Notes under the pieces: model-generated | Databases searched by the model: none | The model's input: only the letters and a program-made list of their open reading frames with translations | What the model was told of the DNA's origin: nothing | Program-made: the position numbers and the translations under genes | DNA from: Spirochaetales bacterium | Lineage (GTDB): Bacteria; Spirochaetota; Spirochaetia; SZUA-6; JAFGRV01 | Assembly: GCA_016935735.1 (NCBI GenBank) | Contig: JAFGQK010000001.1 | Location: 52,295-116,294, forward strand | Direction of reading: 5' to 3' | Length of the DNA stretch: 64,000 bases | Part shown: piece after piece, positions 54,102-63,372 of the stretch | Layout of the letters: each line of letters starts with the position of its first letter | Position numbering within the stretch: the stretch's first letter is position 1

Positions 54102-54237
54102 AAAGTAAAAGACTACCTGCGGAGCAGGTGGCTTTTTCTAAATCAAAAGAATCTGGAAGGCATAGCCTTTATAATCAATATAATAAGGAGGAAAGAAACC
54201 ACTTCCAGAGAAGATGGTTTCCTTTTGATAATGAAAA
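54101..54237. repeat. 137-bp structured dispersed repeat, copy B, between moxR and DUF58 genes
   Basis: It begins at the last base of the moxR stop and ends about 13 bp before the DUF58 start, thus inside an operon. It keeps the CCTGC-GGA-GCAGG and AAGGC-ATA-GCCTT hairpins of copy A. A reading frame can extend from it into the DUF58 gene, but I treat it as untranslated. Confidence 0.88.
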
Positions 54238-54250
54238 GGGTAAAGTACTA

Positions 54251-55549
54251 ATGAAAAATTTATTATCCTCCTTCAGGATGATCTTTCCCTTTACCTTTAA
54301 AGGATTCTTTTTTTTCTGCCTTTCTTTCTTTTTTTTTCTGACAGGTATATTCCGTGCAGACCTGGCTGCACTTTTCTGGGGATGCAGTTTTTTACTCCTT
54401 ACCCTGTATGCCTTTTCAGGAAATCATATATTTACTATTCTTATAAAAAGATTTTTAAGAAACCACCCTCAATCAATTAATTTTTACTTTTCTGAATCCG
54501 GGATACCAGAGGGATCGGCATCCTCTGCTCATATAAAGATTCAACTTCCCCCCTTTTTTATGCCCGGATTTTCCGTAAATCTTTCACTCACCTTCCATTG
54601 GCAGACAAGGAAGCCGGTTTTGCTTGCGGTTCGTTTGTTACCCGGGGAAAATTCAGCTGAAATACCATTCACTATTCACCACAGGGGAAAATATACATGC
54701 AAAGCTGTTCATTACTTTATCGGAGATTTCTTTGGCTTTACAAAAGCAGACATCGGAATACCATTAGAGGAGTGCATTCATGTATTCCCTACGCTATTGG
54801 ACAGGGAAGAATTATTCTTTAAAATAACAGGTGATGAATCCGCAGATATACAGAAAAAACGGCAGAGTAATGATGAACTTCTGGAGGTGAAAAAGTATTA
54901 CCCCGGTGATGATATAAGAAAATTGAACTGGAAAATATTCGCCCATACCGGGGAACTCTTTGTCCGGAAAGGAGAGGAAATCCCGCCGCCCGATTCCAAA
55001 TTCCTTTTTATCCTTGATCCCACATTAACACCCGGTATTTTATCCTTGTTTGATAACGATTTTCTGGACGGCCTGGTGAAAACAGCCGGTTCGATTATGT
55101 CAGTGATCCTTGAAAAGGGAAATATTATTTACCTGTCCCTACCCGGAAGGAATGAAATCCATACATTTTCGCAGCAACAGGAAAAACATCTTTTTACATT
55201 ACTTTCATCTATCTGGTGGATACCGGAACAGAAAAAAATAAAGCTGCCGGTAAAACAGAAAATGCATGCCCTGGTTTTCACTTCTCCCGGTTCCCTGTCC
55301 CTTCCCCATGTCGTGAAAGAGCTTAAAGCCAGGGACTGGAATATCAGTCTTTTTTTTAAGAATTTTATCTTTCCCTCATATCCGGGGAAAAAAATCGGGT
55401 TAAAGCAATTTTTCTTTGTTCCTGAAAAAAGAAAGCAGGATAAAAAAAGGCCTCTTTCCGAGCTGCTCTTCTTTAAACAAACCCTTTATTCGGAAATTGA
55501 CCGTTACCGGACAGCACCCTGGAGGATTAACGATGTCAGGGAGATTTGA
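54251..55549 (+). CDS. DUF58 membrane-associated protein
   Basis: Two hydrophobic helices (about 10-55) are followed by a beta-rich domain and the DUF58 core VKKYYPGDDIRKLNWKIFAHTG (about 205-226), then VRKGEE.PPPDSKFLFILD. DUF58 proteins are von-Willebrand-like partners of MoxR ATPases. I take ATG 54251 (MKNLLSSF) as start because the longer frame to 54128 runs through a dispersed repeat. Its 3' end overlaps the transglutaminase gene by 17 bp. Confidence 0.9.
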   Translation: MKNLLSSFRMIFPFTFKGFFFFCLSFFFFLTGIFRADLAALFWGCSFLLLTLYAFSGNHIFTILIKRFLRNHPQSINFYFSESGIPEGSASSAHIKIQLPPFFMPGFSVNLSLTFHWQTRKPVLLAVRLLPGENSAEIPFTIHHRGKYTCKAVHYFIGDFFGFTKADIGIPLEECIHVFPTLLDREELFFKITGDESADIQKKRQSNDELLEVKKYYPGDDIRKLNWKIFAHTGELFVRKGEEIPPPDSKFLFILDPTLTPGILSLFDNDFLDGLVKTAGSIMSVILEKGNIIYLSLPGRNEIHTFSQQQEKHLFTLLSSIWWIPEQKKIKLPVKQKMHALVFTSPGSLSLPHVVKELKARDWNISLFFKNFIFPSYPGKKIGLKQFFFVPEKRKQDKKRPLSELLFFKQTLYSEIDRYRTAPWRINDVREI

Positions 55550-57716
55550 GGATTTTAAGACACCAGGAACGGATATTCTTGTATTTATTTTAAGGAATAG
55601 TATCCTCTATGCTCTTATTTTTCATGCGTATCTTTACTTCCGGGAAGATCTGGATATTCTCTTTATAAGTGTTTCTTTTTCAATTGCAGTAATCACCGCC
55701 ATTCTTATGGAAAAGATACGTTTGCGGTTTGTCATTTCGATTATCGTTGTAATTCTTATCATAATCATAATACGGGGAATGACATTCTTTCTTTTTAAAA
55801 CACTTTCCCCTCTTGATCCGGGTCTGGAAAAGGATTTCTTCTACTTTTTTTTTGACAGGGATTTTTTCCCTGCTATACTTCCCTGTTTTGTTGCATGGTT
55901 TTTCAATTTCCTGGCACTGCGAAAACCGGGGTTTGTTCAATTCGAGATCGGCTGTAATGCAATTTTTCTTCTCGTGATATTTTATACACAGGCAGATTAC
56001 AATATTACCCTGTATCATCCGACATTTTTCGGTATATTCTTAGGATTGTATGTTTTAGCGGAAATTTTTATTCTTCTTCTCGCTTCCAGGGAAAAGACAA
56101 GGCTTATACAGAAAAAAAGAAAAGGAGAAAATGTAAAAAGGATTCTTTCATATCTCTGGATTATTGTACCCCTCTTTTTCCTTTTGCTTCTCTATTTCTT
56201 TCTCCTGGACAGGTATAACAAGGATTCGGCAAAAGCCAGGGGCGGTCTCATGGAATCCACAATGTTCCGGTTCGATTTGTCCAGGTATATTAAGCTCCAG
56301 AGTGAGATTAAATTAAGCGATGAACTGGTATTGATTATGAGAAAAAATGGACCGGCAAGCCGGCTTCTGCTTCGACGGTTTGTTCTTTCCGAATACCAGC
56401 CCGGGGGCGGATTTTTCCAGTCCCAGAAAAAAGGGATCGATGATATCCCGGTTGTTGTTCCCGACAGCACCCAGGTTCTCGCGGATCCGCACTATACGGC
56501 ACGGGAACAGGTGACCCAGGAATATTTTCTTATCAATCTTGACCCCACTTCCTTTATTGCAATGAACTATCCGGTTAAAATCATCCCCTATAAGAACTGG
56601 GAGGACTCATCATTCCTGAGGATCTATAAAGTGGAATCCATGGTAAATCAACTCGAGATTTATGGTGATGAGTTTACGGACAAAGAAGAGATTGATCTGC
56701 CCCCGGAACTGTATCAATTCTATACATACTATGGAGATGATGAGCCTGTCAGGGAACTTGCAATAGAGATAACAGAGTATTCTTTTTCCTACCTGGATAA
56801 AGTAATGGATATAGAGAATTACCTTATGGATAATTACCTTTACTCTTTGAAACCGGGAATTGCAAAGGATGGCAACCAGCTTCACCACTTCCTTTTTGAG
56901 AGTAAAAAAGGGTATTGCTCCTATTTTGCCTTTGCCATGGCTCTTATGTGCAGGAGTATCGGAATTCCTGCACGGGTAGTGGTCGGTTTTTTTGCAAACC
57001 CGGAATGGGAGGTTCTTAATTTCTACGAGATCCGGGCAAACCAGGCACATGCATGGGTGGAAGTGTACTTCAACGACCTGGGATGGATCGAGTTTGATCC
57101 CACTTCGACCACTATAGCACCAGGGGAGGATATCAGCTTTCTCTTTGATTTCAAAATGGATGAACGGCTCAAGAATCTTATTTCAGAAATCCTTGAAAAT
57201 GAGGATACGCTTAAAGAAGAAGAAAAGAAGGAGACAGATGGAATCCTTGAAAGAATACGGTTCTTTTCTTTTATTGTAATACAGATATCGAGCTGGCTTT
57301 TAAGGTACTGGTTTATTATTATTCCTTTACTTTATCTTTGTATCATGATTCTTATTAAGGATTTTCACCTGTTGGTTTACTTTATGGCGGGAAATAACCG
57401 GAGAAAGATAAAATCACTGTTTCTCTATTCCATGGGTATACTCTACAGTCTCGGGATTGTACGCAAAACGAATGAATCATTGGTCGAATATGCAGAGCGG
57501 ATAGAATATAACAAGCGTTATCATATTACGTTTTTCAGACCATGGGCCGATTTTTATTTGAAAGCGGTATTCGGGCATGAGTTTACCGAAGATGATTATC
57601 ACCAGGCAAAACAGGCATTTGATATTTTCAGGATCGTAGTAAAACAGAATATATCACCGGTAAAAAGGCTTATAAGCTTTTTAAATCCCCTTAACAGCTT
57701 TAAAAGGAAGATATAA
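55533..57716 (+). CDS. Membrane protein with transglutaminase-like (TgpA-type) domain
   Basis: About six N-terminal membrane spans (to residue 240) precede an exported transglutaminase-like cysteine-protease fold. Its triad is Cys462 (KGYCSYFAFAMA), His near 506 (AHAWVEVYF) and Asp near 522 (WIEFDPTS). One more span near 595-620 and a C-terminal DUF4129-like region follow. ATG 55533 is chosen because GGAGG lies seven bases upstream. It overlaps the DUF58 gene, and the TPR gene overlaps its stop by 1 bp, so the genes form one operon. A role in envelope protein or peptidoglycan processing is likely. Confidence 0.92.
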   Translation: MSGRFEDFKTPGTDILVFILRNSILYALIFHAYLYFREDLDILFISVSFSIAVITAILMEKIRLRFVISIIVVILIIIIIRGMTFFLFKTLSPLDPGLEKDFFYFFFDRDFFPAILPCFVAWFFNFLALRKPGFVQFEIGCNAIFLLVIFYTQADYNITLYHPTFFGIFLGLYVLAEIFILLLASREKTRLIQKKRKGENVKRILSYLWIIVPLFFLLLLYFFLLDRYNKDSAKARGGLMESTMFRFDLSRYIKLQSEIKLSDELVLIMRKNGPASRLLLRRFVLSEYQPGGGFFQSQKKGIDDIPVVVPDSTQVLADPHYTAREQVTQEYFLINLDPTSFIAMNYPVKIIPYKNWEDSSFLRIYKVESMVNQLEIYGDEFTDKEEIDLPPELYQFYTYYGDDEPVRELAIEITEYSFSYLDKVMDIENYLMDNYLYSLKPGIAKDGNQLHHFLFESKKGYCSYFAFAMALMCRSIGIPARVVVGFFANPEWEVLNFYEIRANQAHAWVEVYFNDLGWIEFDPTSTTIAPGEDISFLFDFKMDERLKNLISEILENEDTLKEEEKKETDGILERIRFFSFIVIQISSWLLRYWFIIIPLLYLCIMILIKDFHLLVYFMAGNNRRKIKSLFLYSMGILYSLGIVRKTNESLVEYAERIEYNKRYHITFFRPWADFYLKAVFGHEFTEDDYHQAKQAFDIFRIVVKQNISPVKRLISFLNPLNSFKRKI

Positions 57717-59545
57717 TGCCGGATAAGAGTAAAATATATCTTTTTCCTTTCCTCTTTCTTATTTTGACAAGTTGCTTTTTCCTGCCTTTTTTTGTTTATG
57801 CCCGGGAAGAAGAGAAAGATATTGACTGGTATTATGATGAAGCACAAAACGCCATTATGGATGAACATTATGAATATGCCATTAAAATTCTAAAGGAAGC
57901 GAAGATAAAATACCCGGGAACCGCAAAGTTCCTCATACAACTGGGGGACCTTTACTTTGAAAAGGATTTTTATGAACTTGCCCTGGATGAATACCTCCAG
58001 GCGGATCAGATCGATGAAAATGATTTTTATACCCTCGATCAGATACAGGATTGTTACAGTTATCTTAACAAGGAATATAAAGCAATAGAATATCTGGAAA
58101 AAATACTCAAAGAGTATCCCCCCGATGAATATGATTCGAGCATCGATACTGTTGATGATCTGGGCTGGATGTACTTTAAGACACATCAACTTGAAAAAGG
58201 TGAAGAGCTTGTTCTTAATGTTATGAAAGAAACAAAGAATGGCATTGACAGGGGACTTGCCATGACCCTGGGAACGCTCTATTCGGGAATGTATGATTAT
58301 GAACGGTCAAAAAAATATTACCTTATGGCAATAGAGGATGCAGAAGAAGATATGGATTATTACTTTGCATCTATTGCTTATTACAATCTTTCTCTTTTGG
58401 AGCACACGTTCTATCATTTTAATTCTGCGCTTCAATATACCAATGATTCTCTTCAAAGCCAGGACAGGGCAACCGGGCATCTGTCAAAAGGCGAACTCTA
58501 TCAATCCCGGATGAACTTTCCCGAAGCATTAAGAGAATATGAGGAGGGTGAGAAAAAGGATGATACACCGCTTACGAAGATGAATATCGCAATTCTTCTC
58601 CAGATATTCGGGAGACTGGATGAAGCACTCCAGTATGCAAGTGCTGTCTATGATGGAAAAGACCATTCATGGATGCACTATTTCGGGACCGATATCAAGC
58701 GTTATAAAAAAGAGATTCATGAGATTCTTGCAGATACCTACCGGGATAGGGCGCAACGGGAACTCTCCTTACCGAGGGTTACGATTATAGATGGATTATC
58801 ATCTTTCTTTTCATATATCCGTTATTCTTTTTCTTCATATTACCACCGGCAGAAATTTAACAGTTATTCCCTTATTGTCGGAAAGGATTACTTGAGCGAA
58901 CAAGCCTATCTTGATGCTTTCTGGGCATTTTACATGGCAAATAAAGATTACCCGGATACTGCGTTGAAATATCTCCATAAGGCAGAAGAAATCGAAACAG
59001 CACTTATTCCCCAATCAAAAACAAATTATTTACTGGAACAGGGAAAAATGACAAAGAACCTGAAAATGCTTGAACAGAGTATTGATTCTTTTGATCCTTT
59101 CTGGGAAAAGGAAGGAATTGCAGAAGCCCTTATTCATATGATCCGGCTGCTTCCACATAAAAGCAAGGCGAGACGGCTGGCGATAAACAGGCTTTACGAG
59201 ATAAACCCCGGGGCATTTCCAAAGAACAGGATCGGACTTCCCCTGGAAGTACGCTTCCACTTTTCGGGGAACAGACCCCTTAAAACTATTATTTTACATT
59301 CATTAAGATCTTCCGGTTCGGATCTGACAACAGTAAATTCCTTATCAAATGAGGAAGCAGGCTACCGGTATATCCTGCAAATATATTGGGGTAAGAATCC
59401 TTCTTTTAAACTATCTGACCGGCAGAAAGAAGTTATGGTAAAAGAATCTCATATCCAGGTAAAAAAAGGCACTATCGATGAACAGGCCGCACAGTTTATA
59501 AAGGAAATGCTTTCCAGTCATATTTATTATGTTAAAAGAGATTAG
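57716..59545 (+). CDS. Exported TPR-repeat protein of the MoxR operon
   Basis: A signal peptide (1-30, ending FFVYA) is followed by many TPR helical hairpins from about 40 to 430, for example AKFLIQLGDLYFEKDFYELALDEYLQA and YKAIEYLEKILKEYP. The last 150 residues are a different, beta-containing region. TPR proteins scaffold complexes, and this one is the usual fourth partner of MoxR/DUF58/transglutaminase operons. Its ATG uses the last base of the preceding stop. Confidence 0.92.
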   Translation: MPDKSKIYLFPFLFLILTSCFFLPFFVYAREEEKDIDWYYDEAQNAIMDEHYEYAIKILKEAKIKYPGTAKFLIQLGDLYFEKDFYELALDEYLQADQIDENDFYTLDQIQDCYSYLNKEYKAIEYLEKILKEYPPDEYDSSIDTVDDLGWMYFKTHQLEKGEELVLNVMKETKNGIDRGLAMTLGTLYSGMYDYERSKKYYLMAIEDAEEDMDYYFASIAYYNLSLLEHTFYHFNSALQYTNDSLQSQDRATGHLSKGELYQSRMNFPEALREYEEGEKKDDTPLTKMNIAILLQIFGRLDEALQYASAVYDGKDHSWMHYFGTDIKRYKKEIHEILADTYRDRAQRELSLPRVTIIDGLSSFFSYIRYSFSSYYHRQKFNSYSLIVGKDYLSEQAYLDAFWAFYMANKDYPDTALKYLHKAEEIETALIPQSKTNYLLEQGKMTKNLKMLEQSIDSFDPFWEKEGIAEALIHMIRLLPHKSKARRLAINRLYEINPGAFPKNRIGLPLEVRFHFSGNRPLKTIILHSLRSSGSDLTTVNSLSNEEAGYRYILQIYWGKNPSFKLSDRQKEVMVKESHIQVKKGTIDEQAAQFIKEMLSSHIYYVKRD

Positions 59546-59960
59546 GAACAGGGTTCAGCCTTTCGCCATTTCCATTTCCAGCTGTTCCTGGAGGATAAGA
59601 AAATAAATGGAATATCATTATACCCTTCTTTTTCTCCGATCTTATTGAAAAATTCATGACCATCCATAATCTCCATCATTATATCAGAAATTATAATATC
59701 GGGTTTAGGTATGGAAAGTAATTTATCAAGTGCTTCCTGTCCATTTACTGCATAATAGATATTATACTCAGATATCAAACTAATTTATAAATAAGAAAGA
59801 AGAATAATGCTGTCTTCAACAATTAAAATGCTGAATTTGTTTTTATCATAAGTCTCCGGCAGTAATCGAATACCATGACGCTTTACAGGTTTACCGGGAA
59901 CAAAATCCACTATATCATCTCTATCGATACATTTATATCCGGGAAATATGACAGTAAAAA
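59542..59960 (-). pseudogene. Broken receiver-domain remnant of a sensor protein
   Basis: On the minus strand, KFSILIVEDSIILLSYL is followed by an in-frame TAA (59785-59787) and then ISEYNIYYAVNGQEALDKLL, PDIIISDIMMEIMDGHEF and PFIFLSSR, that is, a receiver with its phospho-Asp. After SSR the sequence turns into unrelated residues and stops, so the Lys-containing end is missing. Upstream residues resemble a kinase-receiver linker. It is the debris of a hybrid kinase or response regulator. Confidence 0.75.
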
Positions 59961-59968
59961 AAAGATAG

Positions 59969-60010
59969 GGGTGTAAATATTGAGTAAAAAATTACTTAAA
60001 TTTTACACCC
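59969..60010. repeat. Inverted repeat GGGTGTAAA/TTTACACCC
   Basis: A 9-bp perfect inverted repeat (59969-59977 and 60002-60010) with a 24-nt AT-rich centre lies between the receiver remnant and the hydrolase gene. It could be an operator or a transposition scar; the rest of the 59546-60172 gap shows only the pseudogene. Confidence 0.4.
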
Positions 60011-60172
60011 ATATTTTGAGTAGAAATGATTGAATATTTATTGCTAACGATATGTACAAATTTGCGGAAAAGATATATTAATAAAATAGTTAATATTTAT
60101 TACACTAATAGGAGATGAAACTGGCAGCATTATTTATAGGAAATTATCATTAATATATAAGGAGAATTGTTC

Positions 60173-61132
60173 ATGCCGTTAATTAAATCAAAATATAAAA
60201 CGCCCTTTCTATTTAAAAACAAACATTTGCAAAGTATATTTCCTGCTGTATTTCGAAAGGTTAAAGATGTAGATTATACAAGAGAAAGAATCTATACACC
60301 TGATGATGATTTTCTTGATCTGGACTGGTCAAAGAAGAGTAATGAAAAACTCATTATACTTGTACCTGGATTAGAAGCATCTTCCAGAACAAAATACATA
60401 CTGGGAATGATCCATGTATTTAATAAGAGATTATGGTCAACAGTTGTATTCAATCCGCGTGGATTAAGCGGAGAGGCAAATAACCAATTAATCCAGTACC
60501 ATGCAGGAAAAACCGATGATTTTCATTTAGCATTAGAACACATTGTAAGCAAAAACATATATAAATCCATCGTAATTGTCGGCTTTAGTTTTGGGGCAAA
60601 TATGATTCTTAAATATTTAGGAGAAGAAAAATATAACATACCACAAGAAATAGAAAAAGTTACCTGTGCATCTGTTACATGCGATATTACTGCATCAGCG
60701 AATAAATTGGATGGAACGATATATTTTAATTATTTTATGGGAAAATTCAAGAAAAATATTAAATTGAAAGAAGAGAAATTTCCTGAACAATTTAATTTAA
60801 AAGATTGGAATAAAATTAAGAACTTCCGGCAGTATATAGAACGATATGTAACAGCATTCAATGAATTTAAGGATGCTGCTGAATATTGGTATACAACAAG
60901 CTGTATGCACTTTCTTAAAAATATTAAAATACCTACTTTAATAATAAATTCAAAGGATGATCCTTTTCTTACTGAAAAATCGTATCCCATTTCTGATGCA
61001 GAAAATAATTTTTATTTATATATTGAATTACCGGATCATGGTGGTCATAATGGTTTTATTTTATTTAACAAAGAGCGTGAGTATTATTTAGAGAAACGTT
61101 TTATAGAATTTATTGAAAATGATGGGTTATAA
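60173..61132 (+). CDS. YheT-like alpha/beta hydrolase
   Basis: The 319-residue protein matches the YheT/UPF0017 hydrolases: FKNKHLQSIFPAVFRK at the start, ILVPGLEASSRTKYI, VVFNPRGLSGE, a nucleophile elbow GFSFGANM (Ser near 140) and a late PDHGGHNGF with the catalytic His. The acid is probably in NSKDDPF. ATG 60173 has AAGGAG eight bases upstream. The substrate is probably an ester. Its base composition is strongly AT-rich compared with genes left of 59500. Confidence 0.9.
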   Translation: MPLIKSKYKTPFLFKNKHLQSIFPAVFRKVKDVDYTRERIYTPDDDFLDLDWSKKSNEKLIILVPGLEASSRTKYILGMIHVFNKRLWSTVVFNPRGLSGEANNQLIQYHAGKTDDFHLALEHIVSKNIYKSIVIVGFSFGANMILKYLGEEKYNIPQEIEKVTCASVTCDITASANKLDGTIYFNYFMGKFKKNIKLKEEKFPEQFNLKDWNKIKNFRQYIERYVTAFNEFKDAAEYWYTTSCMHFLKNIKIPTLIINSKDDPFLTEKSYPISDAENNFYLYIELPDHGGHNGFILFNKEREYYLEKRFIEFIENDGL

Positions 61133-61661
61133 AAATGTTATAATTTTATTTTTTTATTTTTTTTCTTCTTTGTTTTTATATTGTACACCTCCACTTATTC
61201 AAAATGGATATGTTGATCTCAGCAATTATGAATTTACTGATAAATTAGTTTTAAAAGGAGAATATAAATTTAAATATCAAGATAAAGAAATATTAGTAAA
61301 TGTACCCGGGTATTGGAATAATATTATTAATAAAGAATATGGCTACTGTGAATATTTTTTAAAACTTAAAATTCCGAAAAGTAAAAATTTATATTTATTC
61401 ATGGATCATATCAGTACAGCATATGAACTATATATAAATAATAATCTTGCTTTAAAAGCAGGAAGAATCGGTAAAGATAGGATTGAAAGTATTCCTGAAT
61501 TAAAATATGCTTTTATTTCTTTGCCTTCCACAGATATTATACAATTACATTGGAAAATATCAAATTTTCATAGTAATGTGGGAGGAATTCCATATGCTCC
61601 TATCATTGGTCCAGGGAATTATATAAAAAATGTAATGTACACAGCAACATGGAATTGTTAA
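61119..61661 (+). pseudogene. Truncated 7TMR-DISM-type extracellular sensor domain
   Basis: After a lipoprotein-like signal (LFLYC) the sequence NGYVDLSNYEFTDKLVLKGE, VPGYWNN, YELYINNNLALKAGRIGK and FHSNVGGIPYAPI matches the N-terminal jelly-roll of DISM receptors. The frame then stops at 61661, before the membrane spans and kinase or cyclase such receptors normally have. It overlaps the hydrolase stop by 14 bp. It is either a free-standing binding lipoprotein or, more likely, a remnant. Confidence 0.65.
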
Positions 61662-61710
61662 GACTTTTTTTGGCATAATAATTGATTTTAATAAAAGGAT
61701 TTTATAAAAC

Positions 61711-62343
61711 ATGGAAATAAAAAAGATTAAAACCATACTTTTTGATTTTGATGGAACTATAGCAGATACAATGAAAAAAGCTATTGAAATTTATAATCAG
61801 CTTGCATTAAAAAATAATTTTAATTTAGTAGATGATTATAATTTACCGGAATTGCGGAATAATAAACCCCTGGTTATACTTAAAAAATTACGGATTCCCT
61901 TACGAAGATTACCTTCTGTTGCTAATAAAATAAGGAAAAAGTTGAAATCCAGTTCAGGTGAAATACCAGCATTTAAAGGTATCTCAAAAGTTCTCATAAA
62001 AATAAAACAAATGAATTATAAAATAGGGATTATTTCTACAAATAATATTAAGAATATCGAACTCTTTTTAAAATATAATAATTTACATTATTTTGATTTT
62101 ATTTTTTCTTGTAGAGAAATGTTTGGGAAACATCGGATAATTAAAAAAGCTATAAAGAAAAATAATCTTTCTGTGGACGAAATCATTTATATTGGTGATG
62201 AAATCAGGGATATAGACGCATGCAGAAAGGTTGGAATAAAAATCATATCAGTTTGTTGGGGATATAATGATAAGGATTCGCTTGTAAAAGAGAATTCAGG
62301 CCTTATTGCTGAACAACCGGTTGATCTTTTGGAGTATTTATAA
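61711..62343 (+). CDS. HAD-superfamily phosphatase (phosphoglycolate phosphatase-like)
   Basis: The 210-residue protein has the HAD motifs in order: LFDFDGTIADT (nucleophile Asp near 12), GIISTNN (motif II), a Lys in GKHRIIKKAI (motif III) and IGDEIRDIDACRKVG (motif IV). A helical cap lies at about 20-85, as in Gph and PhnX-like enzymes. It removes phosphate from a small metabolite. The gene is AT-rich like its neighbours. Confidence 0.88.
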   Translation: MEIKKIKTILFDFDGTIADTMKKAIEIYNQLALKNNFNLVDDYNLPELRNNKPLVILKKLRIPLRRLPSVANKIRKKLKSSSGEIPAFKGISKVLIKIKQMNYKIGIISTNNIKNIELFLKYNNLHYFDFIFSCREMFGKHRIIKKAIKKNNLSVDEIIYIGDEIRDIDACRKVGIKIISVCWGYNDKDSLVKENSGLIAEQPVDLLEYL

Positions 62344-62345
62344 AA

Positions 62346-63067
62346 ATGGCATCTTACTGTTTTGAATTAACAATTGGTATCTTATTTCTATTAATCGGTT
62401 TTGTAGTTATTAATTATTCTAAAAAAAGTATTACGAACCGACTATTTTTTTATTTAGTTTCTTCTTGGGATTAGCAATTTTTGAAAGCGCTTTATTAAGT
62501 ATAATCATGTTTTATATAAAATCATATACTTTTGTGTTTTCATTATTGGATAATATTAAGTTTATATTCTTGACGGTTGGTATTATTTTATCAACCATGT
62601 TGATATTTTATTATCCATATGAACATACTGCAAAATTTAATAAATTATTATTGTTATTATTTATTCCTGTAATATATGTATCCTTTATAAGCTTCTCCAA
62701 GAGTTTTATTCTAGATGTATATTTTATAGGAAATAGGATAATAAAAACGAGGTCTATCCATTTCTTAATAGTAACGTCTATAAATTTATTTTATATACTT
62801 TTTAGTTTTATTATCGGAATAATTAAATATTTAAAAAGTAAGGCAAATATTAGAACACGAGAATCAATAACAAATGAAAATACGCCGCCCGGACATCCGG
62901 GATTTACTTCCGTCGGCATACCTGCATCAATGCTGCGGTTTGCGGCACTGCATTGTTATGATAATGTCCGCAGCCACCGCCTGCCGGAGGAACTCCGGGA
63001 TAGGAATCCGACAGGGAGGATGTGGAGATTCATCGACGGGGAATGGACACTGAAAGATATCTGTTAA
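62346..63067 (+). pseudogene. Frameshifted multi-span membrane sensor fused to an unrelated GC-rich tail
   Basis: ATG 62346 opens a frame with one membrane span and stops at 62474. A second frame, shifted by one base around the T-run near 62450, continues with LFSFFLGLAIFESALLSIIM and five more spans to about 62870, like the sensory N-terminus of a kinase or cyclase. From about 62880 the sequence becomes GC-rich and encodes an unrelated ending (PPGHPGFTSVG ... WRFIDGEWTLKDIC). So the gene is both frameshifted and fused at a deletion or recombination junction. Confidence 0.65.
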
Positions 63068-63372
63068 AGTATAAAATTCTTAAACAGGAAAAATGATCAT
63101 GACCGGAAAACAGATTCCTTCGTTTCACATGGTTGTAAGAGTCACAGGCAAAGATCGAAAATACCAGGACAAAGGGTGAAACAACCTAACGGATTTTATA
63201 AAATATTTGGTCTAAGTTTTTAATGATTTTATAGTAATTTTCGCCCCGGAGCGAAAATCTCAGGATAAAAAAAGCTGCCCGGATGTTTTCCGGACAGCTC
63301 TTTTCTTTGTTGTTAAAAACCAATCATCACGCTAAACAAGGTGGTTTATAGTGAAACGGTTTATGGTGTTTA
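63068..63372. other. Intergenic region, 305 bp
   Basis: No gene is supported. It carries a palindrome ATTTTCGC-CCCGGA-GCGAAAAT near 63236-63257 and the terminator at 63267-63299. Confidence 0.6.
63267..63299 (-). terminator. Rho-independent terminator of the xylanase gene
   Basis: On the minus strand AGCTGTCCGG, a 7-nt loop and CCGGGCAGCT are followed by a run of seven T. The stem is ten pairs with one G-T wobble. It lies 74 bp after the xylanase stop. Confidence 0.85.

Noticed and set aside
54128..54250. Extended N-terminus for the DUF58 protein
   Set aside because: The extra codons run through the 137-bp dispersed repeat, which is also found in noncoding DNA at 50628.
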